NCBI GenBank assembly: GCA_018822845.1
Contig: JAHJJD010000059.1
Span: 1 to 42,507 of the forward strand
Source: Gammaproteobacteria bacterium
Lineage (GTDB): Bacteria; Pseudomonadota; Gammaproteobacteria; Thiotrichales; Thiotrichaceae
Length of the DNA stretch: 42,507 nt
Direction: 5' to 3'
Positions 15,917-23,274 of this stretch are shown here, piece by piece. Position 1 is the stretch's first letter, and every line of letters begins with the position of its first letter. The position numbers were made by a program, and so were the translations under genes. The notes below the pieces were generated by a model. The model saw only the letters and a program-made list of their open reading frames with translations, was not told the origin of the DNA and did not search any database.

Positions 15917-16474
15917 TTGAACGACGAACTACCTGATTATGTCGCTATGGAGCGTGCTTTGGGTCGAGTTGAGGCCGATATATCCGGCGCTGAAATTCAT
16001 GGCGTCTGTTGCGGGATGCTGGTGGTGGATCAGGCCACCAATCAGGATATGTGGCTTTCGCAGGTGTTGCAAGGCAGCCCGCAGGATTTTTACTTTCAGG
16101 AAGTGCGAACCCTGCTGCGGCAACTTTTCGTCGTTACCCGTCAGCAGATGAACGACAGCGGCCTGGGTTTTGAGCTATTCCTGCCGGAAGACGAGGACGA
16201 TCTGGAGGCGCAGGTCGAAGCGATGCAGGATTGGTGTCAGGGCTTTGCTTTCGGTCTGGCCGCTGCGGGCATCAAGGATATGGGCAAGCTGCCCACCGAT
16301 TCCCGCGAATGGGCAGAAGATGTGGTGCGCATCGGCACTTCCGGTGAACTTGATCTGGATGACGAGGAAGAATCCGAAAACGCACTGGCCGAAATTCTCG
16401 AATACCTGCGCGTCGGCGTGCTGATGATGAACGAGGAAATGCAGCCGATGAAGGCTGCGCCGCAGGTGCATTGA
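15917..16474 (+). CDS. ygfB: UPF0149 family protein YgfB
   Basis: A 185-residue acidic, all-helical protein of the YgfB/UPF0149 (YecA-like) family. Conserved features are A-E-I-H-G-V-C-C-G-M-L (about 25-35), the F-L-P-E-D-E-D-D-L acidic stretch, A-M-Q-D-W-C-Q-G-F-A-F-G-L (about 102-114) and E-Y-L-R-V-G-V-L at the end. TTG 15917 is the start: GGAGAG (15904-15909) is correctly spaced and no better codon follows. The gene heads the ygfB-pepP-ubiH run, the E. coli order, and is divergent from the zapB-like gene. Its biochemical role is not established from sequence. Confidence 0.9.
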   Translation: MNDELPDYVAMERALGRVEADISGAEIHGVCCGMLVVDQATNQDMWLSQVLQGSPQDFYFQEVRTLLRQLFVVTRQQMNDSGLGFELFLPEDEDDLEAQVEAMQDWCQGFAFGLAAAGIKDMGKLPTDSREWAEDVVRIGTSGELDLDDEEESENALAEILEYLRVGVLMMNEEMQPMKAAPQVH

Positions 16475-16484
16475 GGGGGGACTT

Positions 16485-17834
16485 ATGTCAAAACCAATCA
16501 TACCCAAGGAAGAATACGCCGCCCGCCGCCGCCGCTTGCTGGACAAGCTGGGCAAGGACGCCATCGCCGTCGTCCCTTCCGGTGGGCTGAAAGTGCGTAA
16601 CCGTGACGCCGAATACCCCTTCCGGCAGGACAGCGATTTCCACTACCTGACCGGTTTCAACGAGCCGGAAGCGGTGGCAGTATTCGCACCGGGGCGGGAG
16701 GAAGGCGAATACGTGCTGTTTTGCCGCGAAAAGGATGAACAGGCGGAACGCTGGTCAGGTATCCGTGCCGGGACGGAAGGCGTCAAACACCTGCACGGTG
16801 CAGATGACGCCCACCCCATCAACGATCTCAACACGCTGATGCCGCAATTGTTGACCGGACGCGACCAGGTGCATTACGACCTGGGTGCCAATCCCGAATT
16901 TGACCAGCGTATGCTGGGCTGGATCAACCACTTGCGGGCCAGGGCGCGCGCCGGTATCCGCGCTCCGCACATGATCGTCATGCTCGACCGCATCCTGCAC
17001 GAAATGCGCCTGTTCAAATCACCAGCAGAAATTGCGGTCATGCGCCATGCTGCGCAGGTTTCCGCCCGTGCCCATATGCGCGCCATGCAGGTGTGCAAAC
17101 CGGGCAAATACGAATACGAAATCGAAGCCGAATTCCTCTACGAATTCCGCCGCGAACGCATGGAGCCTGCCTACACCACTATCGTGGGTGGTGGCAAAAA
17201 CGCCTGCATCCTGCATTACATCGAAAACAATGAAGCCTTGCACGATGGTGATCTGTTGCTGATTGACGCAGGCGCGGAATACGAATGCTATGCCGCTGAC
17301 ATTACCCGCACCTTCCCGGTCAATGGCAAGTTCAGCCCGGAACAGGCAGCCTTGTATCAGGTGGTACTGGATGCGCAAAAAGCTGCCATAGATCAAGCCC
17401 ACCCCGGTAAAACGTGGGATGATCCGCATCAGGCCGCCGTCAGGGTGCTGGCTCAGGGTTTGCTGGATTTGGGCATTTTCAGCGGTACGCTGGAAGAAGT
17501 GTTGAAAAAGCCGGAAGTGATCGCCGACGAGCCGGAAAGGGAAGAGCCTTACCGCCAGTTCTACATGCACAAGACCGGCCACTGGCTGGGGATGGATGTG
17601 CACGACGTGGGTGATTACAAGACCGGCGAGGAATGGCGCACCCTGCAACCGGGTATGGTGCTGACGGTGGAACCGGGCCTGTACATTTCCCCTGCCGATA
17701 ATGTTGACCCGAAATGGTGGAATATCGGCATCCGCATTGAGGATGACGTGCTGATTACCGAAGCTGGCAACGAAGTGCTGAGCCGTGATGTGGTGAAAGA
17801 AATGGATGAAATTGAGGCGTTGATGCATGTTTGA
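16485..17834 (+). CDS. pepP: Xaa-Pro aminopeptidase
   Basis: A 449-residue cytoplasmic dimanganese peptidase that removes N-terminal residues preceding proline. The pita-bread catalytic domain is intact: Asp261 (L-L-I-D-A-G), Asp272 (Y-A-A-D-I-T-R), His362 and His366 (H-K-T-G-H-W-L-G-M-D-V-H), then V-E-P-G-L-Y and I-R-I-E-D-D for the two Glu ligands. The N-terminal domain has F-R-Q-D-S-D-F-H-Y-L-T-G-F. The size nearly equals E. coli PepP (441). It lies 10 nt after ygfB with GAGGGGGG as ribosome binding site, and its end overlaps ubiH by 8 nt. Confidence 0.96.
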   Translation: MSKPIIPKEEYAARRRRLLDKLGKDAIAVVPSGGLKVRNRDAEYPFRQDSDFHYLTGFNEPEAVAVFAPGREEGEYVLFCREKDEQAERWSGIRAGTEGVKHLHGADDAHPINDLNTLMPQLLTGRDQVHYDLGANPEFDQRMLGWINHLRARARAGIRAPHMIVMLDRILHEMRLFKSPAEIAVMRHAAQVSARAHMRAMQVCKPGKYEYEIEAEFLYEFRRERMEPAYTTIVGGGKNACILHYIENNEALHDGDLLLIDAGAEYECYAADITRTFPVNGKFSPEQAALYQVVLDAQKAAIDQAHPGKTWDDPHQAAVRVLAQGLLDLGIFSGTLEEVLKKPEVIADEPEREEPYRQFYMHKTGHWLGMDVHDVGDYKTGEEWRTLQPGMVLTVEPGLYISPADNVDPKWWNIGIRIEDDVLITEAGNEVLSRDVVKEMDEIEALMHV

Positions 17835-19041
17835 TGTCCTGATCGTCGGCGGTGGCATGGTAGGCGCAAGCCTGGCTGTGGCCCTCAAGCCCCTGAACCT
17901 GAAAATCGGCCTGATCGAAGCGTTCAACTTCGGCGTAGCTGAACAACCCAGTTACGATGACCGTTCCATCGCGTTGTCGTATGGCTCCAGCCGCATCTAT
18001 CAGGGCATGGGGGTGTGGAACAAATTGCGTTCCGGGCTGGAAAGCATCCAGCACATCCATGTATCCGACCAGGGGCATTTCGGTGCTACCCGCATGGAGG
18101 CCGTGGAAGAGCATGTGCCAGCATTGGGTTACGTGGTGGAGAGTCGTGTGCTGGGCAAGCTGCTGTACGAGGAACTGGCCAGCGGGGAAGTCGAACAGAT
18201 CGTTCCTGCCAAAGTGTTTGCGGTGGAACAGGGGGCTGATGCAGTCAAGGTCAGCATCGAGCGTAATGGCGTGGTGGATGTGTTGAACGCCCGCTTGCTG
18301 GTAGTGTCCGATGGGGCAAATTCCGGCGTGCGCAATATGCTGGGTATTGATGTTACCCGCCGCGAATATCAGCAGACCGCGCTGATTGCCAATGTCACTA
18401 CCGCCGAACCGCACCGCAATACTGCTTATGAACGCTTTACCGCCAGTGGCCCGCTGGCACTGCTGCCATTGACGGAGGGGCGTTATTCATTGGTGTGGAC
18501 GCACCGGGTGGAAGACGTAGCCGCTACCATGCAACTCAATGATGCTGATTTCTTGCGCAAATTGCAGCTGGAATTTGGCTATCGCCAAGGGGTATTTACC
18601 AAAGTCGGGCAACGCGCTACCTATCCCTTGGTGCTGCAAAAAGCGGCCAGGGAGGTGGCAGGTCGGGCGGTGGTGATCGGTAATGCTTCCCACGCACTAC
18701 ATCCGGTAACCGGGCAGGGTTTGAACCTTGGCCTGCGCGATGTGGCGCAACTGGCGGAGTTGCTGGCGGAAGCGGCGCATGAGGGCAGCGACCCCGGCGC
18801 GACGGAGTTGCTGGCACGTTATGAGGCTCTGCGCAAACCGGATCAGCAGGCAGTAGTGCGTTACACCGATACGCTGGTGCGGGTATTTTCCAACGATTTT
18901 GCCCCGCTGGCGCATGCGCGGGCGGTGGGTTTGATGGCGGTTGACCGCATTGCGCCGCTGCGCCACTGGAATGCGCGGCAGGGTATGGGCATGCGCCAAC
19001 GTCAGACACGCTTGGCGCGTGGGTTAGGTTTAAAGCGATGA
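17827..19041 (+). CDS. ubiH: UbiH-type FAD-dependent ubiquinone hydroxylase
   Basis: A 404-residue class A flavoprotein monooxygenase. It has the Rossmann dinucleotide motif V-G-G-G-M-V-G-A-S (7-15), the D-G-A-N-S-G-V-R segment (about 160-167) and the FAD-ribityl motif H-A-L-H-P-V-T-G-Q-G-L-N-L-G-L-R-D-V (about 292-309). This family hydroxylates the quinone ring in ubiquinone biosynthesis. The position after pepP favours UbiH (2-octaprenyl-6-methoxyphenol 4-hydroxylase), but UbiF/UbiI/UbiL-type specificity cannot be excluded from sequence. Together with ubiX it shows an aerobic ubiquinone pathway. Confidence 0.9.
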   Translation: MFDVLIVGGGMVGASLAVALKPLNLKIGLIEAFNFGVAEQPSYDDRSIALSYGSSRIYQGMGVWNKLRSGLESIQHIHVSDQGHFGATRMEAVEEHVPALGYVVESRVLGKLLYEELASGEVEQIVPAKVFAVEQGADAVKVSIERNGVVDVLNARLLVVSDGANSGVRNMLGIDVTRREYQQTALIANVTTAEPHRNTAYERFTASGPLALLPLTEGRYSLVWTHRVEDVAATMQLNDADFLRKLQLEFGYRQGVFTKVGQRATYPLVLQKAAREVAGRAVVIGNASHALHPVTGQGLNLGLRDVAQLAELLAEAAHEGSDPGATELLARYEALRKPDQQAVVRYTDTLVRVFSNDFAPLAHARAVGLMAVDRIAPLRHWNARQGMGMRQRQTRLARGLGLKR

Positions 19042-19691
19042 TGATGACGATGGAAACAGGGGTTGAAAACTTGTTCGGGCGTGTTGACGCTGAGGTAATT
19101 GTCGATGCGTTGGTTGATACGGGCTGGATTGTATTGCCGGAATTTCTGCCGTTGGAGCCAGTGCGCGAGTTGCGCGAACAGGCGCAGGCGCAATGGGCGG
19201 CGGGGGAATTCCATGCCGCTGGTATTGGGCGTGGGCAGGCGCTGGGCGTGGACGAATCCGTGCGTGGCGATCAGGTGCAGTGGCTGGAGCGCGCTGAAGA
19301 TGGCTCGCTGGCTGCCTACCAGGCTTTTATCGAAGACTTGCGTCTGAGCTTGAACCAGGCATTGTATCTGGGACTGTTCGAGTTTGAATCACACTTCGCC
19401 GTTTATCCGCCGGGTGCGTTTTACCGGCGGCATCTGGACAATTTCCGTGGGACTTCGGCGCGGCTGGTGACAGCAGTCCTCTATCTGAATGAAGACTGGA
19501 AGGAAGCCGATTGCGGACAGTTGCGCCTGTACACCAACGGCTCGGACGGCGGCGAGTATGTGGATGTTTTTCCGCAAGCAGGCACACTGGTGCTGTTCCG
19601 CAGCAGCCGTTTCTGGCACGAAGTATTGCCTGCCCGGCGTGAGCGTTTCAGCCTGACCGGGTGGTTGCGGGCGCGGGGGAGTGTGGTTTAG
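19038..19691 (+). CDS. 2OG-Fe(II) oxygenase, prolyl 4-hydroxylase-like
   Basis: A 217-residue jelly-roll dioxygenase. The iron triad is His132 and Asp134 in Y-R-R-H-L-D-N-F plus His194 in F-W-H-E-V; Arg203 in R-F-S-L-T-G-W would bind the 2-oxoglutarate carboxylate. Y-P-P-G-A-F-Y, L-Y-L-N-E-D-W and P-Q-A-G-T-L-V-L-F complete the family pattern. Possible substrates are prolyl or other residues on proteins. It overlaps ubiH by 4 nt (ATGA), so it belongs to the ygfB-pepP-ubiH transcript. The ATG triplet repeats at the start (M-M-M-T-M), so the exact start is uncertain by up to five codons. Confidence 0.88.
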   Translation: MMMTMETGVENLFGRVDAEVIVDALVDTGWIVLPEFLPLEPVRELREQAQAQWAAGEFHAAGIGRGQALGVDESVRGDQVQWLERAEDGSLAAYQAFIEDLRLSLNQALYLGLFEFESHFAVYPPGAFYRRHLDNFRGTSARLVTAVLYLNEDWKEADCGQLRLYTNGSDGGEYVDVFPQAGTLVLFRSSRFWHEVLPARRERFSLTGWLRARGSVV

Positions 19692-19693
19692 TC

Positions 19694-20314
19694 TTAAAAC
19701 TCATCCCACGGCCAACTTTCATGCGCCTTCTGTACCGGAGCAGGTTTGGGCGCAGGCTGTATCTGTTGATAACTGGCGAGTACTGGTTTTGCCTGCGCTT
19801 TGTTGCGCCCATTACTGGCCAGTTTACTGTAGGCATTCAGCACGCGACGGCTGTAAGTGGCTGTTTCCTCAAATGGTACTGCCGCTCCGTATTGGTCTAC
19901 CCGACCCTCACCTGCATTATAGGCGGCAATGGCGTGTGGGATGCTGCCGCCGTAACGGTTCAGCAGCCAGCGCAGGTAACGTGTGCCGCCATCAATGTTC
20001 TCTGCCGGGTCGAACCGGTCGCTCACCCCAAACCGCTTCGCCGTGGCGGGGATGAGTTGCATCAGCCCGCCCGCGCCCTTGTGTGACCGGGAGTCGTTGC
20101 GGAAGCAACTTTCTGCGGTAATGATGGCTGTGATCAGGGCGGGGTTGATGCGGTACTTGATGGCGGAGGTGGTAATGGCGTCGTTGTAAACGGCAGCCTT
20201 CTGACGTAAAACATTCACATGTTGTTGGTCACATGATCCCGCAAAACTGCTGAGTGAAACGCTCAGCAACACAACTGTCGCAATCAGTTGCGTGGTAAAC
20301 TGGTTTGATTTCAT
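19694..20314 (-). CDS. Secreted lytic transglycosylase (SLT domain)
   Basis: A 206-residue periplasmic murein hydrolase. The signal peptide is M-K-S-N-Q-F-T-T-Q-L-I-A-T... with a cut near S-F-A (about 25). The goose-lysozyme-like SLT domain has catalytic Glu68 in I-T-A-E-S-C-F, then G-A-G-G-L-M-Q-L-I-P-A-T-A (about 80-92) and A-I-A-A-Y-N-A-G-E-G-R-V (about 128-139). The C-terminal 45 residues are Pro/Lys/Gln-rich and end W-P-W-D-E-F. ATG 20314 is preferred over TTG 20320. It converges on the oxygenase gene, with 2 nt between their ends. Confidence 0.92.
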   Translation of the reverse strand: MKSNQFTTQLIATVVLLSVSLSSFAGSCDQQHVNVLRQKAAVYNDAITTSAIKYRINPALITAIITAESCFRNDSRSHKGAGGLMQLIPATAKRFGVSDRFDPAENIDGGTRYLRWLLNRYGGSIPHAIAAYNAGEGRVDQYGAAVPFEETATYSRRVLNAYSKLASNGRNKAQAKPVLASYQQIQPAPKPAPVQKAHESWPWDEF

Positions 20315-20320
20315 AGGCAA

Positions 20321-20326
20321 ATTTTA
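20321..20326 (-). promoter_or_regulatory. -10 box directly before the lytic transglycosylase start
   Basis: Minus strand TAAAAT (20326-20321) is followed by six bases and ATG 20314, with no ribosome binding site. The -35 region is poor. The geometry again implies a leaderless transcript. Confidence 0.35.
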
Positions 20327-20382
20327 GACACTACATTTATAGAACACTAACACTGGAAGGATTCTAGCTCATAATTGGGAAG

Positions 20383-20411
20383 CTGACAGGTTTTGTTGGC
20401 AAGTCTATAAG
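20383..20411 (+). promoter_or_regulatory. Promoter of bioA
   Basis: CTGACA (20383-20388), a 17-nt spacer and TATAAG (20406-20411) form a strong sigma-70-like pair. It gives a leader of about 20 nt that lacks a clear Shine-Dalgarno sequence. No BirA-type operator is seen, consistent with the missing repressor domain in this BirA. Confidence 0.6.
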
Positions 20412-20436
20412 CTGCTGATGCAACGAAAAGTAATAT

Positions 20437-21741
20437 ATGTCTGATACCCTGACTCTCGACTGCCAGCATGTCTGGCACCCCTTCACCCAGGCTCAAACCG
20501 CGCCTGAGCCTATCCCGGTCAAATCGGCCAAAGGCATACGTTTGTACACGGAAGACGGGCGCGAATTCCTGGACATGATTTCCTCATGGTGGGTCAATAT
20601 CCACGGCCACGCCCACCCAACCATCGCCGCAGCGATTGCACATCAGGCGCAAACGCTGGAACAGGTGATTTTCGCCGGATTCACCCATCAACCAGCCGCG
20701 CAACTGGCGCATGAACTGGTGCAGCGCCTGCCCACCGGTCTTACCCGCGTCTTTTTCAGCGACAATGGTTCGACGGCGGTGGAAGTGGCGCTGAAAATGG
20801 CTGTGCAATACTGGAGTAATCAGGGCGATACTCAACGTACCCGCTTTCTGGCGTTTGAAGGTGGCTATCACGGCGACACGGTAGGAGCGATGTCGGCTGG
20901 CAAAGGCAGCGGCTTTTTCGACACTTACGGCAGCATGCTGTTTGAAGTCGGTTTACTGCCTTTCCCGGCAACCTGGGATGGAGACTCAGACGTAGCGGCG
21001 AAAGAGCAGGCGGCTTTGGCACGGCTGGACGAATACCTTGCCGATCACGGCGACACCATCGCAGCGTTGATCATGGAGCCGCTGGTACAGGGTTCCGCCG
21101 GAATGCGCATGTGCCGCCCCGAATTTCTTCAGGCTCTGGCGGCGAAACTGCGGTCGGCGGGTATCCTGCTGATTTTCGATGAAGTCATGACCGGCTTCGG
21201 GCGCACGGGCGCGTTGTTCGCCAGCCTCAAGGCGCAGGTCACGCCTGACATCATCTGCCTGTCGAAAGGGCTGACGGCGGGCTTCCTGCCCATGTCGGTG
21301 ACGGTGGCGACGGAAGCGGTATACAGCGCATTTCTGGGCGAAACCTTCGACCGTTCGCTGGTGCATGGCCATTCGTTCACCGCCAATCCGCTGGGCTGTG
21401 CGGCGGCGCTGGCTTCGTTGCAAGTGTTCGCGGATGAGCAAACGCTACAGAAACTGCCGCAAATCGAAGCATGGCACTGTCAGGGGCTGGCGCAACTTGC
21501 CGGATACCCGCAGGCGCAGCATTTCCGGGTTATGGGAAGCATCGCTGCGTTTGATGTGGTGGCCGAGGATGCCGGGTATACATCAGCAGTTGGCGCGCAG
21601 CTCAAGGCATTTTTCCATGAGCGCGGGTTGCTGTTGCGTCCACTCGGTAATGTGCTTTATCTGTTGCCACCGTATTGTGTGACAGAAGCCGAACTTGCCC
21701 ACGCTTATCAGGTGATCGGGGAAGCCTTGCAAGCCATTTGA
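20437..21741 (+). CDS. bioA: Adenosylmethionine-8-amino-7-oxononanoate aminotransferase
   Basis: A 434-residue class III PLP aminotransferase of biotin synthesis; it transfers the amino group of S-adenosylmethionine to KAPA to form DAPA. The N-terminus has H-V-W-H-P-F-T-Q (11-18), followed by M-I-S-S-W-W-V-N-I-H-G-H, the BioA-specific S-S-W-W. Further motifs are G-S-T-A-V-E-V-A-L-K, G-G-Y-H-G-D-T, D-E-V-M-T-G-F-G-R-T-G and L-S-K-G-L-T-A-G with PLP Lys277. No other bio genes adjoin it, so the pathway is scattered. Together with birA it covers synthesis and attachment of biotin. Confidence 0.95.
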   Translation: MSDTLTLDCQHVWHPFTQAQTAPEPIPVKSAKGIRLYTEDGREFLDMISSWWVNIHGHAHPTIAAAIAHQAQTLEQVIFAGFTHQPAAQLAHELVQRLPTGLTRVFFSDNGSTAVEVALKMAVQYWSNQGDTQRTRFLAFEGGYHGDTVGAMSAGKGSGFFDTYGSMLFEVGLLPFPATWDGDSDVAAKEQAALARLDEYLADHGDTIAALIMEPLVQGSAGMRMCRPEFLQALAAKLRSAGILLIFDEVMTGFGRTGALFASLKAQVTPDIICLSKGLTAGFLPMSVTVATEAVYSAFLGETFDRSLVHGHSFTANPLGCAAALASLQVFADEQTLQKLPQIEAWHCQGLAQLAGYPQAQHFRVMGSIAAFDVVAEDAGYTSAVGAQLKAFFHERGLLLRPLGNVLYLLPPYCVTEAELAHAYQVIGEALQAI

Positions 21742-21770
21742 AAAAAGTTCCTAAGGGTGCAAAAAAAATC

Positions 21771-21799
21771 TTTACATTAGATGTTTCTAATATTAGTAT
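21771..21799 (+). promoter_or_regulatory. Strong promoter with embedded palindrome before the sulfur-globule-like gene
   Basis: TTTACA (21771-21776), exactly 17 nt, TAGTAT (21794-21799). A perfect palindrome CTAATATTAG (21787-21796) covers the spacer and half of the -10 box, a natural operator position. The whole upstream region (21742-21846) is very AT-rich compared with its surroundings. Confidence 0.6.
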
Positions 21800-21846
21800 A
21801 TTTACATACTCAAACATTGATTGAAATTTGCTAGGAAATACACATT

Positions 21847-22326
21847 ATGAAATTGCAAGCTATCGCATTCGCTGCCCTGATCGCCCTGTCTGGTGCTGCT
21901 TCCGCTGAATTCTTCGACGGTTTTGACAACGGTTCCGGCGCTGGTAATGGTTATGGCAACGGCACTGGTACTGCTGCTGGTAACGGCAATGGCTACGGCA
22001 ACGGTGCTGGCGATGCAAACGGCTGGGGTCGTGGCAACGGCAACGCTGACGGCGAAGTTGAATTCAGCATCAACTTCAAAGGCAAAGGCAAGACCGACAT
22101 GGCTACTGACATGGCTGCCAACGGTAAAGGCAACGGCGACTGGTACGGTGCTGGCAACGGTTATGGCTACGGCGACGGTAACGGCAATGGCTACGGCTAC
22201 AGCAACACTTCCAAGGAAGGTTCTGCACCGATGATGGTTCCACAAATGCCTATGGCTGCTCCTCAAGCGCCAGCAGCAGCTCAAGCTCCTGTCGCTGCAC
22301 CGGCTGCTCCAGCTACTGCCCAGTAA
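21847..22326 (+). CDS. Secreted Gly/Asn/Tyr repeat protein, candidate sulfur globule protein
   Basis: A 159-residue protein with a clean signal peptide (residues 1-20, A-S-A cut, then E-F-F-D-G-F). The mature part has two blocks of G-N-G-Y-G-N-G-type repeats (about 30-65 and 95-118) separated by E-V-E-F-S-I-N-F-K-G-K-G-K, and a Pro/Ala/Met-rich tail. Periplasmic, Gly/Asn-rich, aromatic repeat proteins of this size envelop sulfur globules in purple sulfur bacteria (SgpA/B/C) and occur in colourless sulfur bacteria. The similarity is compositional, so other structural or adhesive roles remain possible. It has TAGGAAA at good spacing, a strong promoter and a strong terminator, as expected for a highly expressed single gene. 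Codons are strongly biased (GGC/GGT, AAC, CTG). Confidence 0.65.
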   Translation: MKLQAIAFAALIALSGAASAEFFDGFDNGSGAGNGYGNGTGTAAGNGNGYGNGAGDANGWGRGNGNADGEVEFSINFKGKGKTDMATDMAANGKGNGDWYGAGNGYGYGDGNGNGYGYSNTSKEGSAPMMVPQMPMAAPQAPAAAQAPVAAPAAPATAQ

Positions 22327-22350
22327 TTGGCATATTGCATAGAGACAAAA

Positions 22351-22374
22351 AGGCGTCCTGCGGGACGCCTTTTT
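22351..22374 (+). terminator. Rho-independent terminator of the sulfur-globule-like gene
   Basis: AGGCGTCC (22351-22358) pairs perfectly with GGACGCCT (22363-22370) around a TGCG tetraloop and is followed by TTTT. Confidence 0.92.
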
Positions 22375-22387
22375 GCATTTAGGGCTG

Positions 22388-22567
22388 CTATTTTTTACGC
22401 ACACGTCTGGTTAATTGTGCATTAATTGATCTGGTGATATTGTGCCTCCTGTCGGTACAGAGGTCGAAGAACTTCAATCCGGACGCAAACAATATACAAC
22501 CATGCATAAAAACAATAGAAAAGATCACCGCAATGACGACTGAATACAAACTTATCTGCTGCTTCAT
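22388..22567 (-). CDS. Possible 59-residue single-pass membrane protein
   Basis: An open frame from ATG 22567 to TAG 22388-22390. It encodes M-K-Q-Q-I-S-L-Y-S-V-V-I-A-V-I-F-S-I-V-F..., with one membrane helix (about 8-30) and a basic tail ending R-R-V-R-K-K. AAAAGGAG directly abuts the ATG, which is too close for an ideal ribosome binding site. It occupies most of the otherwise empty 22.4-22.7 kb gap. A 26-codon hydrophobic ORF on the opposite strand (22533-22613) overlaps it; at most one is likely real. Function unknown. Confidence 0.35.
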   Translation of the reverse strand: MKQQISLYSVVIAVIFSIVFMHGCILFASGLKFFDLCTDRRHNITRSINAQLTRRVRKK

Positions 22568-22736
22568 CTCCTTTTCACTGCTGAACCTGTGGTGGGTTTA
22601 CCATCTTGCCTAGGGTCAGGCGCAGCTAGCTTGCTGAAAAATAACGTTTGTCAGAAAGAATAAGGCCATAAACTGATTTATCCTTCCGGGGGCTTTTGAT
22701 CTATGCTAATTGGATAGCTATAAGGAAGGAGTCATC

Positions 22737-23264
22737 ATGAGCAACTATATCGCTTTGTTTCGGGGGATCAATGTTGGGGGGCGGCATATCCTGCCCATGA
22801 GTGACCTTGCCGAGATTTTATATCAGCTGGGTTGCGACAATATCCAGACCTATATACAGAGTGGCAACGTGGTTTTCCAGAATACTTCGCAGCAGACAAG
22901 CGCGCTGGCGAAATCAATCAGCACCAAGGTTGCCAAGGTCAGGGGCTTTGCTCCCAAAGTGTTGTTGCTGGAAGCTGCGGACATTGAGGTTGCCATCGCC
23001 AACAACCCGTTCCCGACGGAAAATGGCAAAGCGTTGCATTTCTTTTTCATGGAAGCAGTTCCTCCCAGTCCCGATCTGGAAACTCTGGCGAAACTGAAGC
23101 TGCCTTCCGAAGACTTCAAACTGCTCCATAATGTGTTTTACCTGTATGCACCTGATGGTATTGGCCATTCCAAACTGGCTGAAAAAGTAGAGAAATATCT
23201 TGGAACCAATGTCACAGCGCGCAACTGGAATACGGTCAGCAAGCTGCTGGAGATGGTCAAGTAA
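22737..23264 (+). CDS. DUF1697 domain-containing protein
   Basis: A 175-residue cytoplasmic protein of unknown function. It begins M-S-N-Y-I-A-L-F-R-G-I-N-V-G-G, the family hallmark, followed by L-G-C-D-N-I-Q-T-Y-I-Q-S-G-N-V-V-F, and ends with T-A-R-N-W-N-T-V. ATG 22737 is chosen because AAGGAAGGAG (22722-22731) lies at the right distance; an in-frame TTG at 22710 is unsupported. The gene is monocistronic and converges on the DUF1835 gene 10 nt away. Confidence 0.9.
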   Translation: MSNYIALFRGINVGGRHILPMSDLAEILYQLGCDNIQTYIQSGNVVFQNTSQQTSALAKSISTKVAKVRGFAPKVLLLEAADIEVAIANNPFPTENGKALHFFFMEAVPPSPDLETLAKLKLPSEDFKLLHNVFYLYAPDGIGHSKLAEKVEKYLGTNVTARNWNTVSKLLEMVK

Positions 23265-23274
23265 GGGAGGGGTA

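Noticed and set aside
17019-17927. 302-codon minus-strand frame inside pepP
   Set aside because: PepP has all metal ligands on the plus strand; the minus frame has no motif.
21950-22210. Short tandem repeats that could suggest a CRISPR or VNTR array
   Set aside because: They are imperfect codon repeats of Gly-Asn-Gly-Tyr within a coding frame; no constant repeat/spacer pattern exists anywhere in the window.
21802-22404. 200-codon Val/Ala/Thr-rich minus-strand frame
   Set aside because: It is the complement of the G-N-G-Y-G repeats and lacks a start signal; the plus-strand gene has promoter, signal peptide and terminator.
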